Below are positions 34,284 to 44,022 of a stretch of 64,000 nucleotides of DNA, piece by piece. The position numbers and the translations under genes were made by a program. The notes under the pieces are model-generated. The model saw nothing but the letters and a program-made list of their open reading frames with translations. It did not search any database and was not told the origin of the DNA. The stretch comes from Planctomycetota bacterium (lineage in GTDB: Bacteria > Planctomycetota > Phycisphaerae > Sedimentisphaerales > Anaerohalosphaeraceae), in assembly GCA_016873215.1 (NCBI GenBank), contig VGXU01000001.1, positions 1 through 64,000 of the forward strand. Direction: 5' to 3'. How positions within the stretch are numbered: the first letter of the stretch is position 1; each line of letters opens with the position of its first letter.

Positions 34284-34328
34284 TGTGCTCTTTTCCGGAA
34301 TGAAAGGCCGGAGAAGAGCACATTTTTT
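34284..34328 (+). terminator. intrinsic terminator after the hemerythrin gene
   Basis: TGTGCTCTTTTCCGG pairs with CCGGAGAAGAGCACA across a nine-base loop and is followed by six T residues. It separates the hemerythrin gene from the RNase P RNA promoter. Confidence 0.85.
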
Positions 34329-34381
34329 ATGTGCGTCTATCCCATCAAAAAATCAGCTTTTAATGACAATCCTTAAAATCT

Positions 34382-34410
34382 TTGAATCAGTCTAAAAATA
34401 ATGGTAGAAT
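34382..34410 (+). promoter_or_regulatory. promoter of the RNase P RNA gene
   Basis: TTGAAT at 34382-34387 lies 17 bases from TAGAAT at 34405-34410. The expected start is at about 34417, one base before the first paired base of the RNA. Confidence 0.75.
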
Positions 34411-34417
34411 GACTCAT

Positions 34418-34794
34418 TGAGTGGGTTGGGCGACCGCCGGGGAGAAATCTCCGGAGGAAAGTCCGAGCAGGACAGGGCGCGGTGGCGGCTAACGACCGCC
34501 CGGGGCGACCCGCGGGACAGTGCCGCAGAAAAGATACCGCCGTAATCCGCGAGGATTGTCGGTAAGGGTGAAATGGTGCGGTAAGAGCGCACCGCGTCAC
34601 CGGTAACGGTGATGGCATGGCAAACCCCACCGCCTGCAAGACCAAACAGCCGGTCACCCGGCCCGGGCAAATTCCGGCGGGTAGGTTGCATGCCGACGGG
34701 GAAACCTGTCGGCAGAGCCGGCCGGCAACGGCCGGTCAAGTGTAATGGTCGCCGTCCCGAAAGGGATACAGAACTCGGCTTACAGACCCACTCA
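34418..34794 (+). ncRNA. rnpB: RNase P RNA (bacterial type A)
   Basis: The ends pair as TGAGTGGGT with ACCCACTCA (helix P1). The conserved core is visible: GAGGAAAGTCCGAGC near the 5' end, the universal ACAGNNCCGC-like segment ACAGTGCCGCAGAAAAG region, GGTAAGGGTGAAA, GTAAGAGCGCACCG, the GGCAAACCCC block, and near the 3' end AGAACTCGGCTTACAGACC. At about 377 nt it has normal type A length. RNase P matures tRNA 5' ends. A matching promoter ends seven bases before it. Confidence 0.95.
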
Positions 34795-34856
34795 TTTTAT
34801 TTTCAATTGGCGATTTTCAGTTTCCAATTAACCCTTATTCCATTTACAATGCGGGT

Positions 34857-36110
34857 ATGACTTATGACTTGTGCATTATCGGAGGCGGGGCGGCGGGCCT
34901 GATGGCTTCCATTTTTGCTGCGCAGACCGGCGCCAAAGTCGTCATCATCGAAAAAAACACCACCGTCGGACGAAAACTCCTCAAGACCGGCCGGGGCCGA
35001 TGCAATATCACCCATACCGGAACAATTGACGACTTCGTTCGCGAATATGATTTCTGCGGACGATTCCTCAAACACTGCCTCTACGAATTTCCCCCCGAAG
35101 CCGTCCGCCAATTCTTCGCGCAAAAAGGTCTCGCCACCAAGGTTGAAAAAGACGGATGCGTCTTCCCGCTCACCGATCGCGCCGCCGACGTCAGCCGCGT
35201 CCTCGTTGATGCTGCACGGCGAAACGGCGTGCAGTTTATTTATGGCAGAACCGTCGAGACCATCGATAAACATTTCAGCGGCGGCTTCATCTTAAAAGCC
35301 GGCGCCGACCAATACGAATGCGCCGCACTCATCCTCGCCACCGGCGGCGCAAGCTGGCCGCAGACCGGCTCCGCCGGCGACGGCTACAACTTCGCCCTTG
35401 CACTCGGCCATTCCATCGTCGAACCCAAATCGGCGCTAGCGCCGCTGATAACCGTGGAAACCTGGCCCGCTGAACTCCAGGGTGTCGGCGTCCCCGATGT
35501 AAGGGTCAGCGTGACTGTCGGCGATAAAAAAATCCAGGCCGCAGGACCGCTTATGTTCACCGCTGACGGCATCGGCGGCCCCGTCATCTTCGATATCTCG
35601 CGTGCTGTCACCGATTATCTGCACGCGCATCCCGAACCGCTGCCGATTAAACTGGATTTGTACCCCTCCAAAGATTTTCAGCAGTTGGAAACATTCTTTC
35701 TCGACGGCTGCGCCGCCCACCCAAAACAGGAAATCGCCCGCGTTATCACCGACCTGCTGCCCCGCGCGGTCACATTGTATATCGCCCGGCAGATTCAGAC
35801 CGACGGCCGGCCGATTATGGCCGGACAACTGTCCAAAGATGCCCGCCGAAAATTAATCGGTCTGATTAAGGAAATGCCGCTGACCATTCAGGCGGTTCAT
35901 CCGCTGGCCGAAGCTACCATCACCCGCGGCGGTGTCTGCCAGGATGAAATCGAACCCACCACCATGCAATCCCGGCTCTGTCCCGGCCTGTTCTTCGCCG
36001 GCGAACTCATCGACGTTGACGGTCCCTGCGGAGGATACAACCTCCAGATTGCCTGGGCCACCGGCGCACTCGCCGGTAAATCTGCCGCAAAGCACTGCAA
36101 ACCAGCATAG
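34857..36110 (+). CDS. HI0933-family NAD(P)/FAD-dependent oxidoreductase
   Basis: The 417-residue flavoprotein begins with the FAD Rossmann motif IIGGGAAGLMASIFAA, followed by GRKLLKTGRGRCNIT, which marks the HI0933/BaiN-like family. The C-terminal region shows ATITRGGVCQDEI and GLFFAGELIDVDGPCGGYNLQIAWATG. Most members have no known substrate; one clostridial member (BaiN) acts on bile acid intermediates. It precedes a Nudix gene by nine bases, and they share a terminator. Confidence 0.9.
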   Translation: MTYDLCIIGGGAAGLMASIFAAQTGAKVVIIEKNTTVGRKLLKTGRGRCNITHTGTIDDFVREYDFCGRFLKHCLYEFPPEAVRQFFAQKGLATKVEKDGCVFPLTDRAADVSRVLVDAARRNGVQFIYGRTVETIDKHFSGGFILKAGADQYECAALILATGGASWPQTGSAGDGYNFALALGHSIVEPKSALAPLITVETWPAELQGVGVPDVRVSVTVGDKKIQAAGPLMFTADGIGGPVIFDISRAVTDYLHAHPEPLPIKLDLYPSKDFQQLETFFLDGCAAHPKQEIARVITDLLPRAVTLYIARQIQTDGRPIMAGQLSKDARRKLIGLIKEMPLTIQAVHPLAEATITRGGVCQDEIEPTTMQSRLCPGLFFAGELIDVDGPCGGYNLQIAWATGALAGKSAAKHCKPA

Positions 36111-36119
36111 GAACTTTAT

Positions 36120-36761
36120 ATGTCATCCAATTTTTCAATGGAACCGTTCAAATGGTTAACCATCGCCGCGGAATTGAAAGCGATTTCGCAGGCGGGCAAG
36201 ACCTTTGCCAAAGACGAGTACGAAAAACAGCGGCATGAAAAAATCGAATGGCTTGCCGCGCAGATTCTGGCGAAACACACGGATTTGGAGGCTGATGAAA
36301 TCCGTATGATGCTCCAGAAAGACTGCGGCTACCCCACCCCCAAAACCGATTGCCGGGGCGTTATCTTCAAAGACAATAAAATCCTCCTCGTTAAAGAAAT
36401 CGAAGACGGCGGCTGGACGCTGCCCGGCGGCTGGTGCGACATCGGCCTGACTGCCGCGGAAAATGTCGTCCGCGAAGTCCGCGAAGAAGCCGGGTTTGAA
36501 GTGCGGGTGGTTAAACTGTTGGCCGTCTATGACCGCAACAGGCAGGGCCATACGCCGCCGTATCCATTTGATATCTACAAGATGTTCTTCCTCTGTGAAA
36601 TCACCGGCGGCTCGCCAAAAACCAGCAACGAAACCAGCGATGTGAAATTCTTCGATGAAAATGAAATACCTCCATTGTCCAGAGGGCGCACGCTGGAACA
36701 TGAAATCAAGCGATTTTTTGAACATCTTCGCAATCCGGACCTGCCGACTGACTACGATTGA
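36120..36761 (+). CDS. Nudix hydrolase (ADP-ribose-pyrophosphatase-like, with N-terminal domain)
   Basis: The 213-residue protein has an N-terminal helical domain (residues 1-70) followed by a Nudix domain. The Nudix box is visible as the G-x5-E...REVREEAGFE segment around residues 105-128. This two-part layout fits the YjhB/ADP-ribose-pyrophosphatase-type group that cleaves nucleoside diphosphate derivatives. AGGA lies seven bases before the ATG. It ends 30 bases before a bidirectional terminator. Confidence 0.87.
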   Translation: MSSNFSMEPFKWLTIAAELKAISQAGKTFAKDEYEKQRHEKIEWLAAQILAKHTDLEADEIRMMLQKDCGYPTPKTDCRGVIFKDNKILLVKEIEDGGWTLPGGWCDIGLTAAENVVREVREEAGFEVRVVKLLAVYDRNRQGHTPPYPFDIYKMFFLCEITGGSPKTSNETSDVKFFDENEIPPLSRGRTLEHEIKRFFEHLRNPDLPTDYD

Positions 36762-36790
36762 ACTTGCGGCAATCTTGCCCCAATAAAAAA

Positions 36791-36822
36791 GGCTCCCGTT
36801 AAAGTCAACGGGAGCCTTTGTC
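36791..36822. terminator. bidirectional intrinsic terminator
   Basis: GGCTCCCGTT and AACGGGAGCC form a perfect 10-bp stem with a six-base loop, with an A run on the left and a T run on the right. It serves the Nudix gene (plus) and the sialate esterase gene (minus). Confidence 0.9.
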
Positions 36823-36857
36823 ATTGAGTGTTTTCATTCAATCCGATACGCAGCCAC

Positions 36858-38843
36858 TCAGATTTTCTTGTCGGGGCGGTCATTCCAATTGTCAGTGCGA
36901 AACGACGATGCGGGAAGTTCTTCTTTATTAAACAGCGTTCCCTTTACCCAGTTGCTCCATGCGTACCGTACCGCGACAGGTTTTTGCACCTGATCGCTGG
37001 AGACAACAATGGTATCGCCGTCGATGACCGCCTGTGCGGGGACAAATTTTCGGTCTTCCCCGGCGATAACAAAATCAGATAAATGGCCCTCCCTGGCCAA
37101 CAGCCCTCCGTAGGTATAGTCAAAATAGAGGCGAGCTTTCTGCCCCTCGACTGCCATCTTTTTATACACCGGCCCGCTGTAAGCGATGTCTTTCTGTCCG
37201 TAGGTTTTAGCTAAAGCCCACAACGCCAGCCGTTTACCGACGTCTAATTTGTTCTTCGGATGAATGTCTTTTTCGGTTCCAATATCCATCGTCACGGCCA
37301 TACCGCCGTTCTTGACGCTTTTTAATGTTTTCATCTGCGCCTCGCGCAAATACGCAGAACCGCCGATTTGGCTGTTTTCGTAAGAAAATGGTGCGATTTG
37401 TACCCAGTAGAAGGGGAAATCGCCGACGTTCCAGTGTGTCCGCCAATCGGCAATCATGGCCGGGAATAACGCGGCGTATTCCGCAGGGCGTTCTCTGTTG
37501 GATTCGCCCTGATACCAGATGGCCCCGGCGATACCAAACCCAACCAGCGGGGAAATCATCCCGTTAAACAGCGTTGTGGGACTACTCTGGTTAAATCGGC
37601 CGGTGTACTTTTTGGGTGCCGCGGGCAATGATTTATCAGTCAGGCTGGCTTTGTATTTCCATGTTTTCGCCAGAGTTGCGCAGGTTTTAATATCCGCGCC
37701 GACCGGACCGATACGCATCTGTGCTTCATCGCCGCGAAAACCGCCCTGGCTGCCGGTGTCCACAATGCGAACCGCGATCATGTTCGGGCCGGGATGCAGC
37801 GCTGAAGATGGAATTATATAGCGGCGAGGCAATACCCGATCTGTCGTACTTGCGATTTTCGCGCCGTTAACCCATACCGTATCGATGTCGTCAATCGGAC
37901 CCAGATGCAATTCCATATCCGCCCTGGCCCAGGATGGCGGCAGATTCGTAATGCGTCGAAACCACACGATCCCATTGATATTTTCCAATTCCGTTCCCGC
38001 CCACTCGCGCGGCTGTTCCATTTCTTTCCAGTCGGATATATCCGTTTTCGGGTCCTGCCAGTTTTGCTGTGTTCCCGGGTCTATCGCCGCGATTTTGGCT
38101 TCCCAATCAGCCATTGCTTTTTCATTCTGCAACTGTTCATTTTTCGCTTGAACCTCATCCGGAACCAGTTTTGCCTTTTCTATTTCCTCAAGCATTGTTT
38201 TATAAGCAGGGAATGATTTTATCGTTTTTCCGCTGGTCCACGCCTGGGCCGGGGTTCCGCCCCAACTCGTATTGATTAATCCTATTGGCACGTTCAATTT
38301 CTGATGAATCTGGCGGCCAAAGAAGTACCCTACGGCGCTGAATGGACCTGCCGTGTCGGGACTGCATATCTTCCATTGCCCCTTGCAATCTGACTGCGGC
38401 TGCAGTGAGATTTTTTTTGTGACTGTAAATAATCGAATCTTCGGAAAATCGGCAGCCTTGATTTCTTCCTTGGCATTATCCGCGGATTGCAGCGACCACT
38501 CCATATTGGATTGTCCCGAACAAACCCAGACCTCCCCAATAAGGATATTTTGCAGAGTGATTATATTCTTACCTTTGACAGTCAGTGTATAAGGCCCTCC
38601 TGCTTCAGGAGTTTTGATTTTCACCTGCCATGTGCCGTTTTTGCCGGCCTTGGCGCTGACGGCCGATTTCATCCACGAACCCAAAATCTCCACTTTTTCG
38701 CCGGCATCCGCCTGACCCCACACCGCAACATTGCTTTTCTGCTGCAAAACCATATAGTCACTGAAGATGGCCGGTAATTTGACATCTGCTCCGGCAAGAC
38801 TCCCTGCTATAATTAAAATTGCCGCAACAAACCGTCGTTTCAT
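36858..38843 (-). CDS. secreted sialate O-acetylesterase family protein
   Basis: These SGNH-type esterases remove O-acetyl groups from sialic acids or other acetylated glycans. The 661-residue protein has a signal peptide (VAAILIIAGSLAGA), the nucleophile motif VCSGQSNMEW, an inserted beta-sandwich (about residues 270-390), and later blocks WYQGESN and the final catalytic Asp-x-x-His region near DIHPKNKLDVG. The ATG at 38843 has AGGAG seven bases upstream; an earlier in-frame ATG does not. With the fucosidase and epimerase genes it suggests growth on complex host or algal glycans. Confidence 0.92.
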   Translation of the reverse strand: MKRRFVAAILIIAGSLAGADVKLPAIFSDYMVLQQKSNVAVWGQADAGEKVEILGSWMKSAVSAKAGKNGTWQVKIKTPEAGGPYTLTVKGKNIITLQNILIGEVWVCSGQSNMEWSLQSADNAKEEIKAADFPKIRLFTVTKKISLQPQSDCKGQWKICSPDTAGPFSAVGYFFGRQIHQKLNVPIGLINTSWGGTPAQAWTSGKTIKSFPAYKTMLEEIEKAKLVPDEVQAKNEQLQNEKAMADWEAKIAAIDPGTQQNWQDPKTDISDWKEMEQPREWAGTELENINGIVWFRRITNLPPSWARADMELHLGPIDDIDTVWVNGAKIASTTDRVLPRRYIIPSSALHPGPNMIAVRIVDTGSQGGFRGDEAQMRIGPVGADIKTCATLAKTWKYKASLTDKSLPAAPKKYTGRFNQSSPTTLFNGMISPLVGFGIAGAIWYQGESNRERPAEYAALFPAMIADWRTHWNVGDFPFYWVQIAPFSYENSQIGGSAYLREAQMKTLKSVKNGGMAVTMDIGTEKDIHPKNKLDVGKRLALWALAKTYGQKDIAYSGPVYKKMAVEGQKARLYFDYTYGGLLAREGHLSDFVIAGEDRKFVPAQAVIDGDTIVVSSDQVQKPVAVRYAWSNWVKGTLFNKEELPASSFRTDNWNDRPDKKI

Positions 38844-39008
38844 TGTGTTGCTCCTAATCATTTGGTTGATGTAAACTGACTTTCTGTATCGTATTCAAAA
38901 GCGTCTTTTATGCAAGATTTTTCTGCCCGAAAAACAGAACATTTTTTAATTTGCTCGCGGCCAAAAATCGTCTTACAATGTAACATATCCAATGCAAAGG
39001 ACTTGCCG

Positions 39009-40730
39009 ATGTTTCATGAAAACGACCTTGAATTATACAGCTCCGCGATTACGCTTTCGGATATGGAATGTTTCGTCTTTCCGGAGCTGATGTACAGCCT
39101 CGTCCTGGCCAATCTCATGAGTCCGGCCGTCTGGCAATGGCGCAATGAAGATTGCTTCGTCAAGCTCGAAGGCAAAAATCCCTACCGCAAACTGATGCGC
39201 CTCCGCCAGTATATTATGGATGAATTCGATTTCAACCTCGACCTCCAGACCTGGGGACTCACGACCAAGCAGGCGGAACTGGCGCGGTTTGGAAAATTTC
39301 TTTCCCCCGAACAAATCGCCCAAAGCAATGCCCTGTTCGGCTATCAGGGCGACCAGTATTATTTCGATGTCGATATCCGCCGGCACTTCGGCCTCGACCA
39401 GTACGACGGCGACGTCATCCCCTACTGGAAAACCGAAACCGTCGAAGCGATGAACGCCTTCCGCCGCAAGCCCGGCTACAAGACCGGCGCCGGCGAATGT
39501 GTCTCCCTCTCGGCATTGTACGCCGCCGCCGCCTTTATCGTCGCCGGCGTCCCGCTCGAAGATATTTTTATGGTGCTGACGCCGCTCCACTCGCAGAATT
39601 TCATAGATGTCGCCGACGGCGTCATTTCCAATAACCGCCGGATGGTTACCAAGGCCATGTGGTTTAACGGAACCGAAATCAGCACCAAAGCCCAGCGCGC
39701 CATCCGAAATGAACAAGTCACCATCGTCGGCCACAGCACCGGCTGGGTCCACTGCCTCTACGACCGCGCCACTATCGACCCGTCGCAGTACGGCCGTCTG
39801 CGGAAAAAACTTGGTGAGTTTCTCACCGCCGAGCTTAACGTGCTTAATTTCGCCAACTTTCTGCGTGCCGATCACGTGTATCAAAAATATTTCCAGTTCT
39901 GCCGCATCATTCGGGATAAAAAAATGTTCGTCAAGGCTGAAATCCTCTTCGGCTATGAACATGGCAGCCGGTTCCGCGTCGCCGAAGAAACCTGCGAAAA
40001 ACTCCTCGACGAAGTGTCCAGCGAAGATTATCAGCAGTTCCCGCACGAAGGACGCATCTGCTGCGAGCAGCTTCGGGCGTATCTCGAATACGAAAAAATC
40101 AGCATCGAAAAACCCGGCGACCGCTATAAGCTTGCGCGGTTTCTCGCGCCGGCGATGCCCGATGCCGAAAAACTTGTCGCCGACCTCGTGGATTTTCTCA
40201 AAATTACGCCCAAACTGCCCGGCGAACAAAAACAATACGAAAAAACCGAACCACTGATTATTTCGTCGGATTGGTCGCGCCAACAAATTACGGATTATCT
40301 GCGCTCGATGCGCGACAAAAGCCTTACCGCTGATTTGGCCTTTTACGCCAACCGCGATATGGACGCCTGCGACTGGCGGCCGTTTTTGAAGGCTGCAATG
40401 GAACGCTCACCCGTCAGCGTCGAAGCCGCCAAAGACAAAAACGAGCGCCAGGTCTTCGCGTGGCTAAATGAAATGTCCAATGAATCCATCTATGATGGCA
40501 GTCGTCTTGCCCAGCCGGACGAGGTCGTCAACTATACCACCGGCGACGGCGTCGAAAAGGCAATTACGCTTGCCAACATCCTCTGCGTCCGCCGGCCCGA
40601 CAAAACGATTGAAATTCGCATCGCTGGCCGCGATATCGTTGTCATTGACTCCGCTGACAGTGCCGAATACCGCTTCGCCTCTAACAAAACCTTCACCAAA
40701 AAACTCCGCCTGTCCCGTCGGCAGGAATGA
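39009..40730 (+). CDS. transglutaminase-like protein of unknown function
   Basis: The 573-residue protein starts at an ATG with AGGA seven bases upstream. Its central region (residues about 150-215) shows GAGECVSLSALYAAAA followed by LTPLHSQNFIDVADG. The order Cys, then His, then Asp with small residues around the Cys fits a transglutaminase-like cysteine-protease fold. The rest is helical with many charged residues, and no signal peptide or membrane segment is present, so it is cytoplasmic. No family name is recalled. It stands alone between two secreted-enzyme genes. Confidence 0.6.
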   Translation: MFHENDLELYSSAITLSDMECFVFPELMYSLVLANLMSPAVWQWRNEDCFVKLEGKNPYRKLMRLRQYIMDEFDFNLDLQTWGLTTKQAELARFGKFLSPEQIAQSNALFGYQGDQYYFDVDIRRHFGLDQYDGDVIPYWKTETVEAMNAFRRKPGYKTGAGECVSLSALYAAAAFIVAGVPLEDIFMVLTPLHSQNFIDVADGVISNNRRMVTKAMWFNGTEISTKAQRAIRNEQVTIVGHSTGWVHCLYDRATIDPSQYGRLRKKLGEFLTAELNVLNFANFLRADHVYQKYFQFCRIIRDKKMFVKAEILFGYEHGSRFRVAEETCEKLLDEVSSEDYQQFPHEGRICCEQLRAYLEYEKISIEKPGDRYKLARFLAPAMPDAEKLVADLVDFLKITPKLPGEQKQYEKTEPLIISSDWSRQQITDYLRSMRDKSLTADLAFYANRDMDACDWRPFLKAAMERSPVSVEAAKDKNERQVFAWLNEMSNESIYDGSRLAQPDEVVNYTTGDGVEKAITLANILCVRRPDKTIEIRIAGRDIVVIDSADSAEYRFASNKTFTKKLRLSRRQE

Positions 40731-40782
40731 CAGAGCCACAGCCGAGGGCGGCTGTGCAGCATTGGATATATTATGGCTGGTA

Positions 40783-43700
40783 TTACTGCAGCCAGCGGCT
40801 GGAAAAGACGATCAGATCCGACAGGTTGACCGCGTTATCTTTTGGAATGGAAAGGTCACATGCCGAGTTGTAATGAGCATCTCCCAGTTGGGACATCCAC
40901 GCCGAAGAAAAGATTGCCAGGTCCGGCATTTTTAGATTCAAGCTTATATCAAAGCTGAATTTAGTAATCTTCACATCATCCAGTTTACCTTGGTAGTATC
41001 TTGAAAAAGTGTTCTTGTTGCCGAGTTCCAGGTTGTTGCTCGATGTTACAAGCCCTGCGCCTACGTTGTCACTGATCGTAACGCCGTCACAAGTAAGTGT
41101 ACGGTTGCCGCTTGCATCGCATGTTGCAATGACCCTGTGCCATTGATTCACTCCGAGGTTCGTTGTAAAAGCAAGCGAGCCTGCATATAGGTTGCTGTTC
41201 CATGTTGTAAAACTCAGTTTGCCGCTGCTGACATCCACGCTCCATACGTTCCTGGCGCTTACCACCACATTCGAACCGGCATTATCGTCAGTAGGATACA
41301 TCCAGAAGTCCACTTTTACATGTGTGCAATTTGTCCATCCATTAGTGAAATATGCGTAATCATCGACACCATCAAAATTAAGAGCCTCATCGAATTTGCC
41401 GCCGTCGCCTGTGGTAAGAGCCGCTCCGCCACTGAGCGTAAGATCTTTATTGCGCCCGGCATTTTCAAGATCGTCATCGGGTACCTTGGAACTGACCAGA
41501 TTATCCATATGCCAAAGCGCAAGGGTCTGGTAATCATCCCATCTTGGCGAACTTCCGTAATTGAAATCGAGCGTTAGAAGAGTTGTTTCGCCCGGACACA
41601 TAATCCTTGCTGTATCACTGCCGTGATCCATATCAAGATACGGGCTCGAGTAGCTCTTTGCGGGATTCAGATTCACACTCTCGCCGTTGATCTTTGGCAG
41701 ATTGCCGCTTCTTGACCAGTATTCAATCGTATCGCCAGCCTCTGAGACATACGTCAGTTTGCCGTCCGAATAGGTACAGGTATTGGCCTTGACAGATGTC
41801 TTGAACTCGTCAAAATTCGCGTAATCCGACGCGGAACCTACCTGGATAACGACCGGCGACCACATGTCGTTGTTTGGCGCATCGAGTTCTATCATCCTGC
41901 CTCTTACGACGTCATTGTACTCATAGCCTCCGTTTGCAATCTTTATGCCGACAAAGACATCCCTGCGGTACAGAGATTCCATATCCCATGCGGCGATTCT
42001 CTTGTTGCTCTGGCTAGGAATGGATATGCGAACCGTGTCGATTTTGCCGTTGAAGAATCGCGAGTAGCTGGGTTTATTACCAAGCGTAAGGTCCCCGCTT
42101 GCGGTTCTCATCTTAATGCCAGTTGAAGGCGAACCAGCTGCATTGACGCCATTTACAGTAAGCGACATAATACTTGAACTGCCGTTTGCCGTGATCGAGG
42201 CCACCACATGATACCATGTGCCGGCAACAAAGGCGTTGCTATATGTCAAGGCACGCGTTGAGGGAGTCGAGTCTGTCCAGATGGTGAATGTAAGATTGTT
42301 GCCGACCACGGTGACTTCCCAGGTACTTGGAGAGCCGATAAGATACCTTGTGCTTGTCCCTGTGGTATCTGCCTTGAAGTAGAAATCAGCAGTTACGGAG
42401 CCGTAACTTTGCCATCCTTTTGTCCCAAAGGCCACATCATCGGAGCCGTCGAAATCGAGGCAGTTCCCACTCTGACCGTTGCCTGCTATGACCGGCTCTG
42501 TATTTGTCCACCCGGTCGCATTATTTCCGTCAAGCAGTTCGTGATTCCTTGTGGGATCATCACCATTTTCATCGGCCACAAATTTCCTGCCTTCTGCGCT
42601 GTACGGGCCGGTTTTGGTGAATATCCAGCCGGTATCATCGACCTTGTTTCTCACCAGTTCGCCGTCTGAAAGGAATATCAGCGTGCCGTCGCTTTGATTG
42701 GCAATTCTGTCGCGGGCGCCCACAAAGCAGTTGGTGCGGCATACGCCGGTTATCTCGGCATATCCGGTCCTTCCGTCCTGGTCTGTGCCTTTGCCGTGGA
42801 AAATAATGCGGTCGTCAATATCTGCCGCGAACATTACTCCCATCGCCCTGTTCTGATCGATAAGCTGGATATAGGCATTGCTGTCAGTTTTCAGCGAAAT
42901 GGCGCCGATGACATAATCATTGTGCCAATATACATCGCGTCGGATATGGGAACGGAAATCGGAATCCCATGAAACATCAGAGACATTGTCGACCACAACA
43001 CCCTTGCCGAATTTTCGGGATGTCTGCATATACGGAGTTCTTTTTATCCTCGATCCTGCCTTATTGATGATGGCCGGATTACGATAGGAACTGGTGAGCA
43101 TGACAACCTCTACTGGGTGAGGCGGTTGAACAACATCGTACCAGTCATAGACGTATGCCATGGCCGCAGTGCCGTCATCACCAATGCAGAGGTCATCCTT
43201 GTACCACCTTGTCCCGGCTCCGCCCCTAAGACCTGTAGAAGGCATAAAGTCGCCGGCAACCTCGGCCCAGTACAAATTCAGCAAATCTTCGGCGATGTAT
43301 GCCAGGTCATCATCCTCCGTCAGATCATAAATGTTCATATAGCATTCGAGTGTGTATTTGGCATAAGTCAGCGATGCTATCTCGCAGTTGATGCCTTCCC
43401 TGGCCCGCTGCCTGAAATACTCGTAGAAGTATTTCTTCCAGGCAGCCAGATGATCGTTGACCGTTCCGCCGTTAAAAAGATTTGCGGAACCGCCGTATGG
43501 TGCGCCGGCATCCCTTAGGGCCTGGAGACAAAGCAGGTAGCTGGATTTTTGGATAATATCGTGGTTTTCACTATCGACGATATTCCATACGCTGGCCTGT
43601 GCATCGGCGAGGTTGCTTCTCTTGTATACCCATTGCCACATCGTTTGTTCGACATTGTCCTTTGTGGCCTGGCTCAGATGCTCACTGAGTTCAGGGTCCA

Positions 43701-44022
43701 TATAAGCACGCCAAAGGGCATGCATACTAAAATAAAATGGGAATGATAAGCCAACATTCGTGATATCTTCATAATCACAGATGTAATTAATATACTGCTC
43801 GGCTTTTGGAATATCCTTCTCACGGTAGAGGGCTGCCACTGCATAGGCGCCTTTGCCCCACATCGCTGAGCCTATGTCGGTTGAAGACGGATCCGGCCAT
43901 GGATCTTTTATATAATCATCGAGAACGGAATTGATCCTGTCCTGCGTGACATCAGACTTGACCGAACTCAAACAAAAGATTGGAGCGAACAGCAATAACA
44001 GCACAATCTTTTTGTAATCCAT
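40783..44022 (-). CDS. large secreted glycan-active candidate: toroid domain, two LamG domains, dockerin-like end
   Basis: The 1079-residue protein has a signal peptide (IVLLLLFAPIFCLSSV). Residues about 25-330 look like an all-helical toroid found in polysaccharide lyases and related enzymes, with IVDSENHDIIQKSS as a candidate active-site block and YKDDLCIGDDGTAAMAYVYDWY later. Residues about 500-680 and 830-1010 are two LamG/concanavalin-type domains (FDGSDDVAF and FDGVDDYAYF start blocks). The last 50 residues carry a dockerin-like calcium-loop pattern (DLAIFSSAWM, DNAVNLSDLIVFSSRWL). The ATG at 44022 has AAGGAG upstream. Substrate is unknown; a uronate-containing polymer is a guess. Confidence 0.7.
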   Translation of the reverse strand: MDYKKIVLLLLFAPIFCLSSVKSDVTQDRINSVLDDYIKDPWPDPSSTDIGSAMWGKGAYAVAALYREKDIPKAEQYINYICDYEDITNVGLSFPFYFSMHALWRAYMDPELSEHLSQATKDNVEQTMWQWVYKRSNLADAQASVWNIVDSENHDIIQKSSYLLCLQALRDAGAPYGGSANLFNGGTVNDHLAAWKKYFYEYFRQRAREGINCEIASLTYAKYTLECYMNIYDLTEDDDLAYIAEDLLNLYWAEVAGDFMPSTGLRGGAGTRWYKDDLCIGDDGTAAMAYVYDWYDVVQPPHPVEVVMLTSSYRNPAIINKAGSRIKRTPYMQTSRKFGKGVVVDNVSDVSWDSDFRSHIRRDVYWHNDYVIGAISLKTDSNAYIQLIDQNRAMGVMFAADIDDRIIFHGKGTDQDGRTGYAEITGVCRTNCFVGARDRIANQSDGTLIFLSDGELVRNKVDDTGWIFTKTGPYSAEGRKFVADENGDDPTRNHELLDGNNATGWTNTEPVIAGNGQSGNCLDFDGSDDVAFGTKGWQSYGSVTADFYFKADTTGTSTRYLIGSPSTWEVTVVGNNLTFTIWTDSTPSTRALTYSNAFVAGTWYHVVASITANGSSSIMSLTVNGVNAAGSPSTGIKMRTASGDLTLGNKPSYSRFFNGKIDTVRISIPSQSNKRIAAWDMESLYRRDVFVGIKIANGGYEYNDVVRGRMIELDAPNNDMWSPVVIQVGSASDYANFDEFKTSVKANTCTYSDGKLTYVSEAGDTIEYWSRSGNLPKINGESVNLNPAKSYSSPYLDMDHGSDTARIMCPGETTLLTLDFNYGSSPRWDDYQTLALWHMDNLVSSKVPDDDLENAGRNKDLTLSGGAALTTGDGGKFDEALNFDGVDDYAYFTNGWTNCTHVKVDFWMYPTDDNAGSNVVVSARNVWSVDVSSGKLSFTTWNSNLYAGSLAFTTNLGVNQWHRVIATCDASGNRTLTCDGVTISDNVGAGLVTSSNNLELGNKNTFSRYYQGKLDDVKITKFSFDISLNLKMPDLAIFSSAWMSQLGDAHYNSACDLSIPKDNAVNLSDLIVFSSRWLQ

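Noticed and set aside
39033-40286. 417-codon frame antisense to the transglutaminase-like gene
   Set aside because: Composition is that of a mirrored Glu/Asp-rich gene, and the plus frame has the ribosome site and a sensible N-terminus.
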